Assembly: GCF_036032445.1 (NCBI RefSeq)
Contig: NZ_CP107932.1
Location: 5,024,501 to 5,088,500 of the forward strand
From: Nocardia sp. NBC_00416
GTDB lineage: Bacteria > Actinomycetota > Actinomycetes > Mycobacteriales > Mycobacteriaceae
DNA: 64,000 nucleotides
Direction of reading: 5' to 3'
A program made the translations under genes and the position numbers. This document shows, in pieces, positions 35,601 through 43,780 of the stretch. Under the pieces are notes generated by a model. That model was not told where the DNA came from and ran no database searches. It was given only the letters and a program-made list of their open reading frames with translations. How positions within the stretch are numbered: position 1 is the first letter of the stretch; the number at the start of each line of letters is the position of its first letter.

Positions 35601-36331
35601 TCTACCCGACCCCGGCCGACGCGCCCCCCGTCCCCCCCACCCCGCAGCAGGCGCGGACCACGGGCGCCCCGCCGCAGCCGCGGCCGGAGAGTTCGCTGCG
35701 GATCCCCGGCGCGCCCGGTCGCACCGGAGGCCCGACCAGGCCTCCCGCTCCGCCGCGCCCGCCCGCGCCCGAGAGTCGCCCGCCCGCCCGGCCCGGCCCC
35801 GGTCAGCAACCGTCCGGTACCCGGCCCGCGCCCGATCAGGGGCCCGCACGGCCGCCGGTCCCGCCCCGCCGACCCGCACCGATTCCGCCGGGCTCGCCGC
35901 GGTCACCGCAGGACCAGGGTTCGCAGCCACGTCCCATGCCGCGGATCTCCAACCCCGGCAGCGGAACTCCGGGCGCTCCGGCGTCGGGCCTGCCCGAACT
36001 CCCCCGGCGGGTGCCCGGCGCACAACCACCGGAGATGCCGGGGCAGTACCGCGCACCGGAACCGCCGACCCGGCCTGCCGAGCGACCCGTCCCCCGCGGG
36101 CCGCGACCCGACAGCCTCGCTCAGCAGTCCGCCGAAGAGCCCGGTCCACAGCAGAGTCCGGACCCGCGCGAACGCAACAGCATCGAATCCTGGATGGCCG
36201 GCTTGCGTTCCGCGCGCCGCCAGCAGGCCGGACAGCCCGGACAGCCCGTCGACGACGCCGGACGGCATCAGCACGGTGAAGGTCGTTCGGTCAGCGTGAA
36301 CGAGCTGCTGCGCCGCCGCGAACAGGACTAG
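32609..36331 (+). CDS. mmpL3: MmpL3-type trehalose monomycolate transporter
   Basis: This RND-superfamily protein of 1240 residues has about twelve membrane helices in two halves, each with a periplasmic domain. The proton-relay pairs are visible: Asp256-Tyr257 (GLAIDYGLFIVSRFREEL) and Asp609-Tyr610 (GLSTDYEVFLLSRMVEA). The N-terminus VFTRWGDLVYRLRF and GLFDPNSES fit MmpL3, which moves trehalose monomycolate to the periplasm. From about residue 750 the C-terminus is a 480-residue Pro/Gly/Arg-rich, probably disordered cytoplasmic tail, about 300 residues longer than in the 944-residue M. tuberculosis protein. It starts with GTG right after the NYN stop. The 18-bp gap to the next convergent stop leaves no clear terminator. 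Confidence 0.93.
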   Translation: MFTRWGDLVYRLRFAVIGVVVAGMLGLGAYGLGLADHLSSSGLFDPNSESVAAAELSDEAWGRDHNADVLVLYTAPEGQTVDSDPAFRDKIVDSLNRLPREHPDQIAKINGAYWKTETGESQPSVFGSPDKTKTFASIAIVGSNDTEMVRNYRAVKDVFFIDGIDVQVAGLQPVAGTLNDTMAHDQKRMEILAIPAVGILLFFIFGGVVAAALPLIIGGLTIISANGIIMMLTKVTEVNSFVGAVVSMIGLGLAIDYGLFIVSRFREELAEGYDTPAAVRRSVITAGRTVMFSATMIIASLGGLLLFPQGFLKSMAYGTIATVALAALGSITLLPAMLSVLGPRVDMLSFKQIRKTKSAEEVESSFWGRATTWVMQHPLKIAIPICVLLLLLIIPVKNLAFGGMSERYLPPDNATRIAQEEFDQTFPLRQSDPIQLIFIGENTRSIAKVMKEADKAPGLADSSGFSVPSQSPERKDLFRSSATLLDSENYEPTVDYLRSIEVPDDVTMLVGGQPTLQMDSIDALLDRIPLMIALVVLVTTVLMFLTFGSLVLPIKAALMSALGLGSTLGILTWIFVDGHGAGLLNFTPQPIMSPVLVLIIAIIYGLSTDYEVFLLSRMVEARAMGASTTEAVRIGTAHTGRIITAAALILLVVTGAFAFSDLVMMQYIAYGMIAALIIDATILRMLLVPATMKLLGDDCWWAPAWMKRIQQKIGLGEPILDDERPGGGDVVDLVKTTPVTDPVTMQMPAVGNEKQRRTPVLKRTREEIEAAAPTAHMQAVPKASRKGGRKQAPAGPTAPKKPMPSAPDPTRPRAAQAGDGPGAGESGPGTTDEPGTASRGAQPPTEGPSAPAHGPQSPPGRVPGGPEQSANLPAGSGPGRPPARPEPGRAPGAAPSDPDRGAPGRGPGGPRNDFRPPPGRVPGSESGPGRPPATPPGPERPAPPAGAQRTPAGPGAPGRPPTGPPPGRAGFASPNRRGLFASEPTEDADGQNATGRTVYPTPADAPPVPPTPQQARTTGAPPQPRPESSLRIPGAPGRTGGPTRPPAPPRPPAPESRPPARPGPGQQPSGTRPAPDQGPARPPVPPRRPAPIPPGSPRSPQDQGSQPRPMPRISNPGSGTPGAPASGLPELPRRVPGAQPPEMPGQYRAPEPPTRPAERPVPRGPRPDSLAQQSAEEPGPQQSPDPRERNSIESWMAGLRSARRQQAGQPGQPVDDAGRHQHGEGRSVSVNELLRRREQD

Positions 36332-36349
36332 CTCCGGCCGAGGCGCGGA

Positions 36350-37048
36350 TCAGTTCCCGAGCAGCCGCCGCCAGTGGGCCATGAAGGGCTGTTTCGCGGT
36401 GACCGATCCGAACCGGACCCGGCCGTGCACCAGCAGGTGCAGCGGGCCGATCGGCGGGCCGCTGCGCACCCTGTTGTTCACACTGGAACCGACCAGTTCC
36501 AGCCCGTCCAGATCGACGGTGGCCTCCTGCGGCACCACCAGGGTGAGCGAACTGGCGTAGTCGTCGACCTGGACCTCCACCACCTGGGTGGTCATGATCG
36601 CCTGGGTGAAATCCAGCGTCACGCCGGACAGCCAGCTGTTGACCCGCAGTACCGGCGCCACCTGCCAGTTGCCCCGGCGGTTCACTCCCGACATCCGCGG
36701 CCGGATAACCCCGCCCTGGACCATTCCCGACAGCGCCGAGCCCGCGGAATCACCTGGTCGCGGCAGTGGAACGGGCCGCCCGTGCGCGGACTGCCGGGTC
36801 GCGGGTTCACCGATCAGCCGCACACCCGGGAGGTCGACGAGCACCGAGTTCAGTTCGCCGCGGGTCTTCGCGGCCAGCGCGGTGTCCATCCGCTCGGTGA
36901 ATTCCCCCAGCGAGAGCATCCCCAGCCCGACCGCGCGCTGCAGCAGTTCCCCGACGTGCTCCCGTTCGGCATCGGAAACACGCAGGTCCCGGTTGCCCAC
37001 CTGGCTACCGGGACCCGCACCGTCGAATACCGGATCGGGGCGGTTCAT
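36350..37048 (-). CDS. DUF1707 (SHOCT-like) domain protein
   Basis: This 232-residue protein begins with a DUF1707 module at about residues 20-70: LRVSDAEREHVGELLQRAVG, then GMLSLGEFTERMDTALAAKT and the DLPG ending. The rest is a beta-rich domain like DUF2154/LiaF-type cell-wall-sensing C-termini (VNSWLSGVTLDFTQAIMTT, VQVDDYASSLTLVVP and VDLDGLELVGSSVNNR). No membrane helix is predicted. The ATG at 37048 is preferred; an in-frame codon 21 nt upstream is unlikely. Located between mmpL3 and the Rv0205-like transporter, it may report on envelope state (inference). Confidence 0.85.
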   Translation of the reverse strand: MNRPDPVFDGAGPGSQVGNRDLRVSDAEREHVGELLQRAVGLGMLSLGEFTERMDTALAAKTRGELNSVLVDLPGVRLIGEPATRQSAHGRPVPLPRPGDSAGSALSGMVQGGVIRPRMSGVNRRGNWQVAPVLRVNSWLSGVTLDFTQAIMTTQVVEVQVDDYASSLTLVVPQEATVDLDGLELVGSSVNNRVRSGPPIGPLHLLVHGRVRFGSVTAKQPFMAHWRRLLGN

Positions 37049-37123
37049 AGGTCCGAGATTACCCAGCACCGGCCGAATCCCGCATCAGGGCATTCCCGGA
37101 TACGGGGGTGACCAGCGCCTCCT

Positions 37124-38446
37124 TCAGTCGCGCTGACCTCCGATTTCCTTCCCGGCGAGGGTCTCGCCCGGCTCGTCCGCTGGATCGGTTCGGCGCGGTT
37201 CGGGGCCGGGGTCGGCGGTCCGCGCGATCGGCAGCCGTCGCTGTGCTTCGGCGAGCAGTGCGCCGAGATCGAAACGCCCCGCGATGTCCGGCCCGCCCGC
37301 GAGTTGGTCACCGTCCTCGGGTGTATCGGGTTCGGCGACATAGATGCCTTTACGGTCCGGTGTCGGCTCGCCGAGCATTTCCTCGGGGTCCTCGGCGAGC
37401 AGCGAACGGATCGCCGTGTTGAGCACCGCGACCAGCGGCACCGCCAGCAGACCGCCCGCGATCCCGCCCAGAACCACCCCCGCGGCGATCGCCAGCACCA
37501 CCGCCAGCGGATGGATCCGCACGGCACGCCCGAGCAGCAACGGCTGCAGCACATGCCCCTCCAGCTGCATCACCGCGACGATGATGCCCAGCACGATCAG
37601 CGCGGTCACGAAACCTTTGGTCACCAGGGCGATGAACACCGCCACGAAACCGGCCAGAAAGGCGCCGAGGATCGGTACGAACGCGCTGATGAACACCAGC
37701 GACGCCAGCGGCAATGCGAGCGGGACCCCCAAAAGCGCCAGCCCCGAACCGATGCCGATCGCGTCGACCGCGGCCACCACGACCGTCGCCCGGACGAATC
37801 CCACCAGCGAACCGAACCCCAGTTCGCCGGCAGTACGTACCCGCTCCCGATGGGCCCGCGGCACGATCCGGGTGACGAAATGCCAGATCTGGTAGCCGCT
37901 GTAGAGGAAGAAGATCAGGATGAACAGCGTCAGGAAGGTGCCGGTCAGAATATGCCCGATCATGGTGGCGGTGGTGAGCGCGCCACTGGTGAGCGTGTCC
38001 TGATTGGACTGGATGGCCCGGATCGTCGCGTCGCCGGCGTTGCGGATCTGGTCGTCGCTCAGATGCATCGGACCGTTGATGGCCCAGTCCTGGACCTGGT
38101 GGATGCTGTGGGTGAACTCGTCGGACAGCTGCGGGACACCCACCACGAACTGCTCCACAACGAAGGTCACCACCCCCGCGACCAGGCCGAGCGAGCCGAC
38201 CAGCGCGACGAAGACCCCGATCCCGCGCGGCACCCCGCGCCGCTGTACCCAGTTCACCAGCGGTGCGAGCAGCGCGGCCGCCAACATGGCGATGGCCAGC
38301 GGAATCACCACGGTGTCCAGCCTGCGGACCGCCGCCGCGAGTACCGCTACCAGGGCGAAGATCACCAGCAGCCGCCACGCCCATTCGGCGGTCTGCCGGA
38401 CGATCGGGTGAACGGCGTCTGCAGCAGCTGGTTTCGGCTCGGTCAC
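37124..38446 (-). CDS. AI-2E family transporter (Rv0205-like)
   Basis: The protein has 440 residues with seven or eight membrane helices arranged as in the AI-2E/PerM family: two N-terminal helices, a loop of about 100 residues with short helices, then the characteristic FISAFVPILGAFLAG and AVMQLEGHVLQPLLLGRAVRIHPLAVVLAI segments. The C-terminal 85 residues are polar. Members are thought to export small solutes; substrate cannot be read here. The GTG start at 38446 (VTEPKPAAADAVH) is chosen because the large upstream extension reads antisense to the adenylate cyclase gene. Next to the mmpL3 locus in M. tuberculosis as well. Confidence 0.88.
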   Translation of the reverse strand: MTEPKPAAADAVHPIVRQTAEWAWRLLVIFALVAVLAAAVRRLDTVVIPLAIAMLAAALLAPLVNWVQRRGVPRGIGVFVALVGSLGLVAGVVTFVVEQFVVGVPQLSDEFTHSIHQVQDWAINGPMHLSDDQIRNAGDATIRAIQSNQDTLTSGALTTATMIGHILTGTFLTLFILIFFLYSGYQIWHFVTRIVPRAHRERVRTAGELGFGSLVGFVRATVVVAAVDAIGIGSGLALLGVPLALPLASLVFISAFVPILGAFLAGFVAVFIALVTKGFVTALIVLGIIVAVMQLEGHVLQPLLLGRAVRIHPLAVVLAIAAGVVLGGIAGGLLAVPLVAVLNTAIRSLLAEDPEEMLGEPTPDRKGIYVAEPDTPEDGDQLAGGPDIAGRFDLGALLAEAQRRLPIARTADPGPEPRRTDPADEPGETLAGKEIGGQRD

Positions 38447-38519
38447 CCGGCCGAGCCTAGTGAGCGCAGCCGGGCGGAGCTCACCCGCACGCCGCGCACG
38501 GCCGCAGAGGTATGCACAG

Positions 38520-38585
38520 AGCGCACCGCCGCAGCGAACGCGAAGGTACACACACAGCGCACCGCCGCAGCGAACGCGAAGGTAC
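38520..38585. repeat. 36-bp tandem repeat, two copies
   Basis: A 30-bp block is repeated exactly at 38520-38549 and 38556-38585 with period 36 bp; a more diverged third trace precedes it (about 38488-38519). It lies in the 200-bp promoter region shared by the divergent AI-2E transporter and adenylate cyclase genes. Confidence 0.8.
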
Positions 38586-38645
38586 GCGCAACGCCCCACC
38601 CCGGCAACATCAGGAGGGTCGGCGCCGGGCGCTAGATTGGTACGC

Positions 38646-40157
38646 GTGTCAGCGCCATTGGAAGCGGTCAAACAGACCATGCATACGCGCTGGCCCCTGT
38701 ACCTGACCTCGATGCTGCTCGCGAACGCCTTCGGCGCCGTACTGGTGTGGGCGTTCATCCAATACGGGTTGCCGGTACCCGAAGGCGAGGAGCCGGGTAC
38801 CCGGCAGATCGGGCTGCTCGTTCCCGCCATCGTCTTCCTCACCGGGGGTGTGCTCAGCGTGGCCGCCTCGGCGCTCATGCTGCGGCCGGTGATGCGCTGG
38901 CAGGTGCGGGGCGGCCCGCCGAGCCGCCAGGAGCAGATGGCCGCCCTGCACGCACCGCTGCGGCAGGCGATTCTGCATCTGGCGCTGTGGATTCTCGGCG
39001 GCGGAGTGCTGGGCGCGGCGATCATCTCCGAGACCCCGGCGCTGGCCGGCACCGTGATCATCACCGAGTGCATGGCCGCGACCATCGTGTTCGGTTTCAC
39101 CTACATGCTCGGTGAACGCATTCTGCGACCGGTGGCGGCCGAGGCTCTCACGGCCGGTCGGTTCGATCACACCCTCACCCCGGGCGTCGGCACCCGGATG
39201 GCGATGACCTGGGGAATGGGCACCTTCGCCCCGACCATCGCGATCGTATTGCTGTGCGTCACCCAGATCTCGTCGGACGTCAAATTCTCGGCGCAATCGC
39301 TGGCGGTGTCGATTCTGCTGCTCTGCGGTGTGGTGATCATGCAGGCGCTCGCGCTGTCCATGCTGACCGCGTCCAGTATCTCCGACCCCGTCCGCCAGCT
39401 CAGCCAGGCCATCGACCAGGTGCAGAACGGTGCCCGCGACGTGCAGGTCGAAGTTTTCGACGGCAGCGAGATCGGCCTGCTGCAGGTCGGTTTCAACCGG
39501 ATGATGGAAGAGGCGGCGACCCGCCAGCGGCTGCAGGAACTGTTCGGTCAGCACGTCGGCGCCGAGGTGGCGCAACGGGCCCTCGATTACGGCACCGAAC
39601 TCGGCGGGGAAACCCGATTCGTGGCAGTCCTGTTCGTGGATATGGTCGGTTCCACCGCGACCGCCGCGGAACATCCGCCGACCGAGGTGGTGAGCCTGCT
39701 CAACGAATTCTTCCGGGTCGTAGTCGATGTCATCGACCGCCACCACGGATTCGTGAACAAATTCGTGGGTGACGCCGCGCTCGCGATTTTCGGCGCCCCG
39801 CTGGACCGGCCGGACGCGCCCACCGCCGCCCTGGCCGCGGCCCGTGACCTGCGCGAGGCGCTGCGCACGGTTTCCGGGCTGGATATCGGTATCGGTGTTT
39901 CGGCCGGCCTGGCGGTCGCGGGGAATATCGGGGCCGCCAACCGCTTCGAATACACCGTGATCGGCGACCCGGTGAACGAGGCCTCGCGACTGACCGAACT
40001 GGCCAAGGATCATCCGGGCCGGGTACTGGCCTCCGGGTCGGCGCTGTATTTCGCCGAGGACAGCGAGCAACGGCACTGGACGGCGGGTGAGGAAGTGCAA
40101 TTGCGCGGCCGGCGCCGCAAGACCCGCCTTTCCTGGCCGAGCGGGTCCACCCGCTGA
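38646..40157 (+). CDS. Membrane class III adenylate cyclase with HAMP domain
   Basis: This protein of 503 residues has about six N-terminal membrane helices (residues 15-240) and a HAMP linker (about 240-290, SSISDPVRQLSQAIDQVQNG). The class III cyclase domain follows. Metal-binding residues are in VLFVDMVGST and FVNKFVGDAALAIFG, whose Lys with a later Asp (VIGDPVNEASRL) specifies adenine. The NEASRL stretch supplies the transition-state Asn and Arg. It should make cAMP from ATP, regulated by a membrane signal. This architecture matches the Rv1318c-Rv1320c group. The start is GTG at 38646. The frame runs upstream through the 36-bp repeats, which are judged non-coding. Confidence 0.88.
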   Translation: MSAPLEAVKQTMHTRWPLYLTSMLLANAFGAVLVWAFIQYGLPVPEGEEPGTRQIGLLVPAIVFLTGGVLSVAASALMLRPVMRWQVRGGPPSRQEQMAALHAPLRQAILHLALWILGGGVLGAAIISETPALAGTVIITECMAATIVFGFTYMLGERILRPVAAEALTAGRFDHTLTPGVGTRMAMTWGMGTFAPTIAIVLLCVTQISSDVKFSAQSLAVSILLLCGVVIMQALALSMLTASSISDPVRQLSQAIDQVQNGARDVQVEVFDGSEIGLLQVGFNRMMEEAATRQRLQELFGQHVGAEVAQRALDYGTELGGETRFVAVLFVDMVGSTATAAEHPPTEVVSLLNEFFRVVVDVIDRHHGFVNKFVGDAALAIFGAPLDRPDAPTAALAAARDLREALRTVSGLDIGIGVSAGLAVAGNIGAANRFEYTVIGDPVNEASRLTELAKDHPGRVLASGSALYFAEDSEQRHWTAGEEVQLRGRRRKTRLSWPSGSTR

Positions 40158-40225
40158 TCCGGCCGCAGTCGCGGTATCGGACCAGGCAGCGGACTCCGGC
40201 GGGGGGTGTCCATTAGGCTGGGCCC

Positions 40226-41329
40226 GTGACGGCCAACGGTGATGCAGCGGGTACCGCTGCCGTGCCCCCGGCCGAAGACTCCGGAACCCCTGAGAATCGC
40301 CGCCGGAAATTCGGCTGGTTGAAATGGCTGGCCGTTTCGATCGTGCTGTTGCTGCTGATCGGTGAGGCTTTCTATCTGTGGCCCCGATTACACGAATCGT
40401 GGCGCAAACTCAGCGAAATCCATTGGGGCTGGGTAGCGGTGTGCATCGCCGCGCAGATGCTTTCCATGACCGGGTTCGGCCATGTTCAGAAACAGCTGTT
40501 GCACGCGGGTGGCGTCGAGGTCGGCCAGCACAAATCGGTGGCGGTCGTCTACGGCGCCACGGCCATGTCGGTGACTCTGCCGGCCGGTCAGGTTTTCTCC
40601 ACGGCGTTCACTTATCGGCAGACCCGGCGCTGGGGCGCCAGCCCGGTGGTCGCCTCGTGGCAGCTCGTCTTCTCCGGTGTGGTCTCCGCGGCGGGCCTGG
40701 CCCTGATCGGGGTGCTCGGCACCGTGCTCGCGGGTGGCCGGATCGGCCCGGTCAACCTCATCGTGTCGGTGGCCGCGGTGGTGGCGCTGGTGTGGGCGGG
40801 CAACTATGCCGCACGGCATCCGGGCACGCTCGGCGGAGTGTTGCGCCGGGTTCTGATCTTGATCAACCGGGTGCGCAAACGTCCGGCGGACACCGGTATC
40901 GACAAGCTCCGGGAAATGCTCGACCAGGTCGAATCGGTGCAGCTGGGCACCCGGGACGGCGCCTGGGTGACCTGGTGGGCGGTGGTCCACCGGCTCGCCG
41001 ACGTGGTCTGCCTGGGCGCCGCCTGCTACGCGATCGGCGGGGATCCCCGGTGGGCCGGACTGCTGATCGCCTTCGCCGCGGGTAAGGCGGTCGGTTCCAT
41101 CCCGTTCGCGCCGGGCGGAATCGTCTATGTCGACGCGACCCTGATCTACGGCCTCACCGCCGCCGCGGGACTGCCGGCGGCGCAGGCTGTCGCCGCCGCG
41201 TTCGTGTACCGGCTGGTGAGTTTCGTATTGATCGCGATCATCGGCTGGATCGTTTTCGCGTTCCTGTTCCGCACCCGCAATGCCGAGGACGACGAGTACG
41301 AGAAGGAATTCTCCCAGCGCAACAACTGA
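40226..41329 (+). CDS. YbhN/UPF0104-type membrane protein (lysylphosphatidylglycerol synthase TM region)
   Basis: This protein of 367 residues has about eight membrane helices matching the N-terminal flippase-like domain of MprF (PF03706). Typical parts are VCIAAQMLSMTGFGHVQKQL, YGATAMSVTLPAGQVFSTAF and IPFAPGGIVYVDATLIYGLT. The C-terminal aminoacyl-transferase domain of full MprF is absent, so it cannot make lysyl-phosphatidylglycerol itself. It might transport or flip a lipid (inference). The first 30 residues are polar and end in a basic cluster before helix 1. Start GTG at 40226. A homologue (Rv0204c) lies in the same mycobacterial neighbourhood. Confidence 0.82.
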   Translation: MTANGDAAGTAAVPPAEDSGTPENRRRKFGWLKWLAVSIVLLLLIGEAFYLWPRLHESWRKLSEIHWGWVAVCIAAQMLSMTGFGHVQKQLLHAGGVEVGQHKSVAVVYGATAMSVTLPAGQVFSTAFTYRQTRRWGASPVVASWQLVFSGVVSAAGLALIGVLGTVLAGGRIGPVNLIVSVAAVVALVWAGNYAARHPGTLGGVLRRVLILINRVRKRPADTGIDKLREMLDQVESVQLGTRDGAWVTWWAVVHRLADVVCLGAACYAIGGDPRWAGLLIAFAAGKAVGSIPFAPGGIVYVDATLIYGLTAAAGLPAAQAVAAAFVYRLVSFVLIAIIGWIVFAFLFRTRNAEDDEYEKEFSQRNN

Positions 41330-41402
41330 GCCCGCGCGGCGATCCGGTCCCGGCCGGGGTACGCGATCGGTGGTGCGACCAGCGGAGACTAAGCTGCTGT
41401 GA

Positions 41403-41771
41403 GTGAAATGGTTCGTAGCGATCGGCGCCGATGTACTACTGGTGGTGCTGTTCTGCGTGATCGGTCGCCGCAGTCACGACGAGGCCGTGCTGACCGGGCT
41501 GTTGCATACGGTGTGGCCGTTCGTGGTGGGGCTGGCAGTCGGCTGGGTCGCCACCTTCCTGCTCGATCGCCGACGGCCCGCCGAGGTGCCGTTCGACGGT
41601 TCGCGCCTCTGGCCCACCGGGGTAACGATCTGGGCGTGCACGCTGGTGGTCGGCATGCTGCTCCGGGTGGTCTCCGGTCAGGGTACGGCCGTCAGCTTCA
41701 TCGTGGTGGCGGCCCTGGTGCTGGCGTTGTTCCTGCTCGGCTGGCGCGCAGCCGTGCGGGCGATCAACTGA
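41403..41771 (+). CDS. DUF3054 membrane protein
   Basis: This 122-residue protein has four hydrophobic helices. VKWFVAIGADVLLVVLFCVIGRRSH at the N-terminus and LWPTGVTIWACTLVVGMLLR in the middle fit DUF3054, an uncharacterised small membrane family of actinobacteria. The start is GTG at 41403, located by the N-terminal family sequence. It lies 73 nt after the YbhN-like gene in the same direction. Confidence 0.85.
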   Translation: MKWFVAIGADVLLVVLFCVIGRRSHDEAVLTGLLHTVWPFVVGLAVGWVATFLLDRRRPAEVPFDGSRLWPTGVTIWACTLVVGMLLRVVSGQGTAVSFIVVAALVLALFLLGWRAAVRAIN

Positions 41772-41796
41772 TCCTCCGGTACCCTTCGTCCGCCGC

Positions 41797-43470
41797 TCAT
41801 TCGTCCGGTTTGGCCAGCGCCTGCAGCATCCGCTCCCCCATCCGGACGACCATATCGCTGCTGTCGACGTCGGCGATATGGATCGCGAAGGCCAGATCAC
41901 CCATATTGGCGATGAGCCAGCCGTCGTCACCGGCGGTCGCCGAGAAGCCGGTGACGTCGCGGAATCCACGCAGCCGCGCCATATGTGGCGCGTTCATCCC
42001 GTCGCGCAGGGCCGCGCGCAGGGCGGCGTCGACCGGTCCCGGCAGCGGACCCATCGGGGCGTCCGTTCCGCTCGGCCGGCCCCGTTCGATCATCGGCGGC
42101 CGCGCCGTGCCGTTGGTGATGGCCGCCGCCGCGATCGCCATGCCGAACGGGCTGACCAGCAGCGCGTCCGAACCACCGCCCTGGCGAACCGGTTCGGCGT
42201 CGCCCGCGCTCGCCGGGCGCCCGGTGACCTCTTCCAATCCTGGTACCCGGAAATCCACGCCCACGCCGAGCATCGCCGCCGCCTCCACGGCCTCCTGGTC
42301 GGTGACGTCCTTGGGCGCTTTGCCCTTGGCCGCGCCGGCCGCCGTCCGGAACAGCTCCATGGCGCCGCCCGCCGGGTACAAGCCGGTGAACGCGACCGGG
42401 CCCTGGGCACTGGAGTAGTTGTTCTGCGCGACCGCGACCACGGCGCCGGTGGAAGGTTGGGTCACCACGATGGAAGCCGGCGTGCCCGCGCTGACGACCG
42501 CGTCCTCGGCGGCCCGCTGCAACCGCTGGTCCATGGTCCCGGCGATATCGGGGCCGGCCGGGCCCTGGTAGCCGGCCAGTTGTTTGACGAACCGCCCGTT
42601 CTCGAACAGCTGCACACCCCAACCGGAATGCTTGTCCTGGCTTTCTTCGAAGACTTTGTTCATGGCGTCGAGCACCGGGGAGAAGATGCGGCGATCGGAG
42701 ACGATGAGCCGCGGCTCCTGTTCCATCACCACGCCCGGGATGGGCGCCATCCGCGGTTCGAGGATCGCGAAATCGCCTTCGCGCAGGCTCACCGCGGTGA
42801 CGGGCTGTCCACCGGAGGCGGCGAGTTTCTCCCGCAGGGTGGCGCCGGTGATCAGCGGCGCCACCGGTTCGATGGCGCGCGCGAGCGCGTCGGTGGAGGC
42901 CACCTTGTCGGGCATCCGGTTGGGATCGAGCTTCACGACGTTGATGGTCTGCTGAGTCATCAACGGTTTCCCGATGTTGTCGACCACGCGCGGGGCGGGT
43001 TCGGGAGTGGTGCGCACCAGTTGGACACTGCGGTTCTGGTTGAGCTCGGGCATGACCACGGCGGGGTCCCAGGAGATCCGCCAGCCGTTGGCGAGTTTGC
43101 GGACGGTGCCTTCCAGCCCGTACGACCAGTTCTTCTCTTCGCCGAAGCTCCACCGCACATCGAGACTGAAGATCCCGGACTCCGCGTCGAGGCCGATGAA
43201 TTGGGTCTGCTCGTAGTCGACGGTCCCCGACTCGAGTCCCTTGAACATTTGCTCCAGGGTTGCCGAGGCGGCCGACGGGTACGAGGTCAGTTCGGCCGCG
43301 GCGGTGTAGTCACCCTCGTCGAGGCGATCGGTGAATTGTTCGACGACCGCTTCGGGTCCGGCCGCCTCGGTACCGGACCCGCACGATCCCATCGCAATTG
43401 CCAGAGCCGCCACCCCCGTAAGGGCCATTGCGCCCCGGAAGCGAAAGCGGCGGGATCCCCACACATCCAT
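41797..43470 (-). CDS. Penicillin-binding-protein-like lipoprotein lacking catalytic motifs
   Basis: This protein of 557 residues has a basic N-terminus and a lipobox (IAMGSC, Cys about 29). An NTF2-like MecA_N domain follows (PEAVVEQFTDRLDEGDYTAA), then a PBP dimerisation domain (VSLREGDFAILEPR) and a transpeptidase fold resembling M. tuberculosis Rv2864c. The active-site block, normally YPPGSTFK, reads YPAGGAME, so Ser is Gly369 and Lys is Glu372. The KTGTAE block reads FSATAG. LVSPFGMAIAAAAITNG, which follows the active site in true enzymes, is retained. The protein should therefore anchor outside the membrane but cannot acylate penicillin. The frame is intact, so this is a pseudoenzyme, not a pseudogene. 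Confidence 0.85.
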   Translation of the reverse strand: MDVWGSRRFRFRGAMALTGVAALAIAMGSCGSGTEAAGPEAVVEQFTDRLDEGDYTAAAELTSYPSAASATLEQMFKGLESGTVDYEQTQFIGLDAESGIFSLDVRWSFGEEKNWSYGLEGTVRKLANGWRISWDPAVVMPELNQNRSVQLVRTTPEPAPRVVDNIGKPLMTQQTINVVKLDPNRMPDKVASTDALARAIEPVAPLITGATLREKLAASGGQPVTAVSLREGDFAILEPRMAPIPGVVMEQEPRLIVSDRRIFSPVLDAMNKVFEESQDKHSGWGVQLFENGRFVKQLAGYQGPAGPDIAGTMDQRLQRAAEDAVVSAGTPASIVVTQPSTGAVVAVAQNNYSSAQGPVAFTGLYPAGGAMELFRTAAGAAKGKAPKDVTDQEAVEAAAMLGVGVDFRVPGLEEVTGRPASAGDAEPVRQGGGSDALLVSPFGMAIAAAAITNGTARPPMIERGRPSGTDAPMGPLPGPVDAALRAALRDGMNAPHMARLRGFRDVTGFSATAGDDGWLIANMGDLAFAIHIADVDSSDMVVRMGERMLQALAKPDE

Positions 43471-43780
43471 GTCGCCCACTCTTCACTCTTGCCACTCCAG
43501 TAACAAGACCACCGTACCTGAAAAAAGCCTGCTTGCGAGTACTCGCAAACCCGAAACCATAGCCGGTCCTACCGTGTGTAGTTGTGGCCGTGCCCAACTC
43601 ACCGCGGGGGCGGACCATGATCAATTGGCGAGGCGCCCGAGAACACCCGGCGACCTACGCTACCGATCGACCCGAAGCGGTGTGCCGTTACCCCGCCAGT
43701 CCGCGTTCACCGAAGAGATACCCCGTCACGGTAGCTCAGAATCATCCGGACGCGGGTGAGGTGTCGGTAGGGTTGCTGTC
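43471..43780. other. Divergent intergenic region without recognised features
   Basis: This 310-bp region separates the PBP-like lipoprotein from aroQ and must hold both promoters. Open frames here are short and unlike known proteins. I see no convincing operator palindrome or terminator. Confidence 0.4.

Noticed and set aside
32573..35809. 1078-codon minus-strand frame
   Set aside because: Antisense to mmpL3, His/Asp/Gly-rich with no family.
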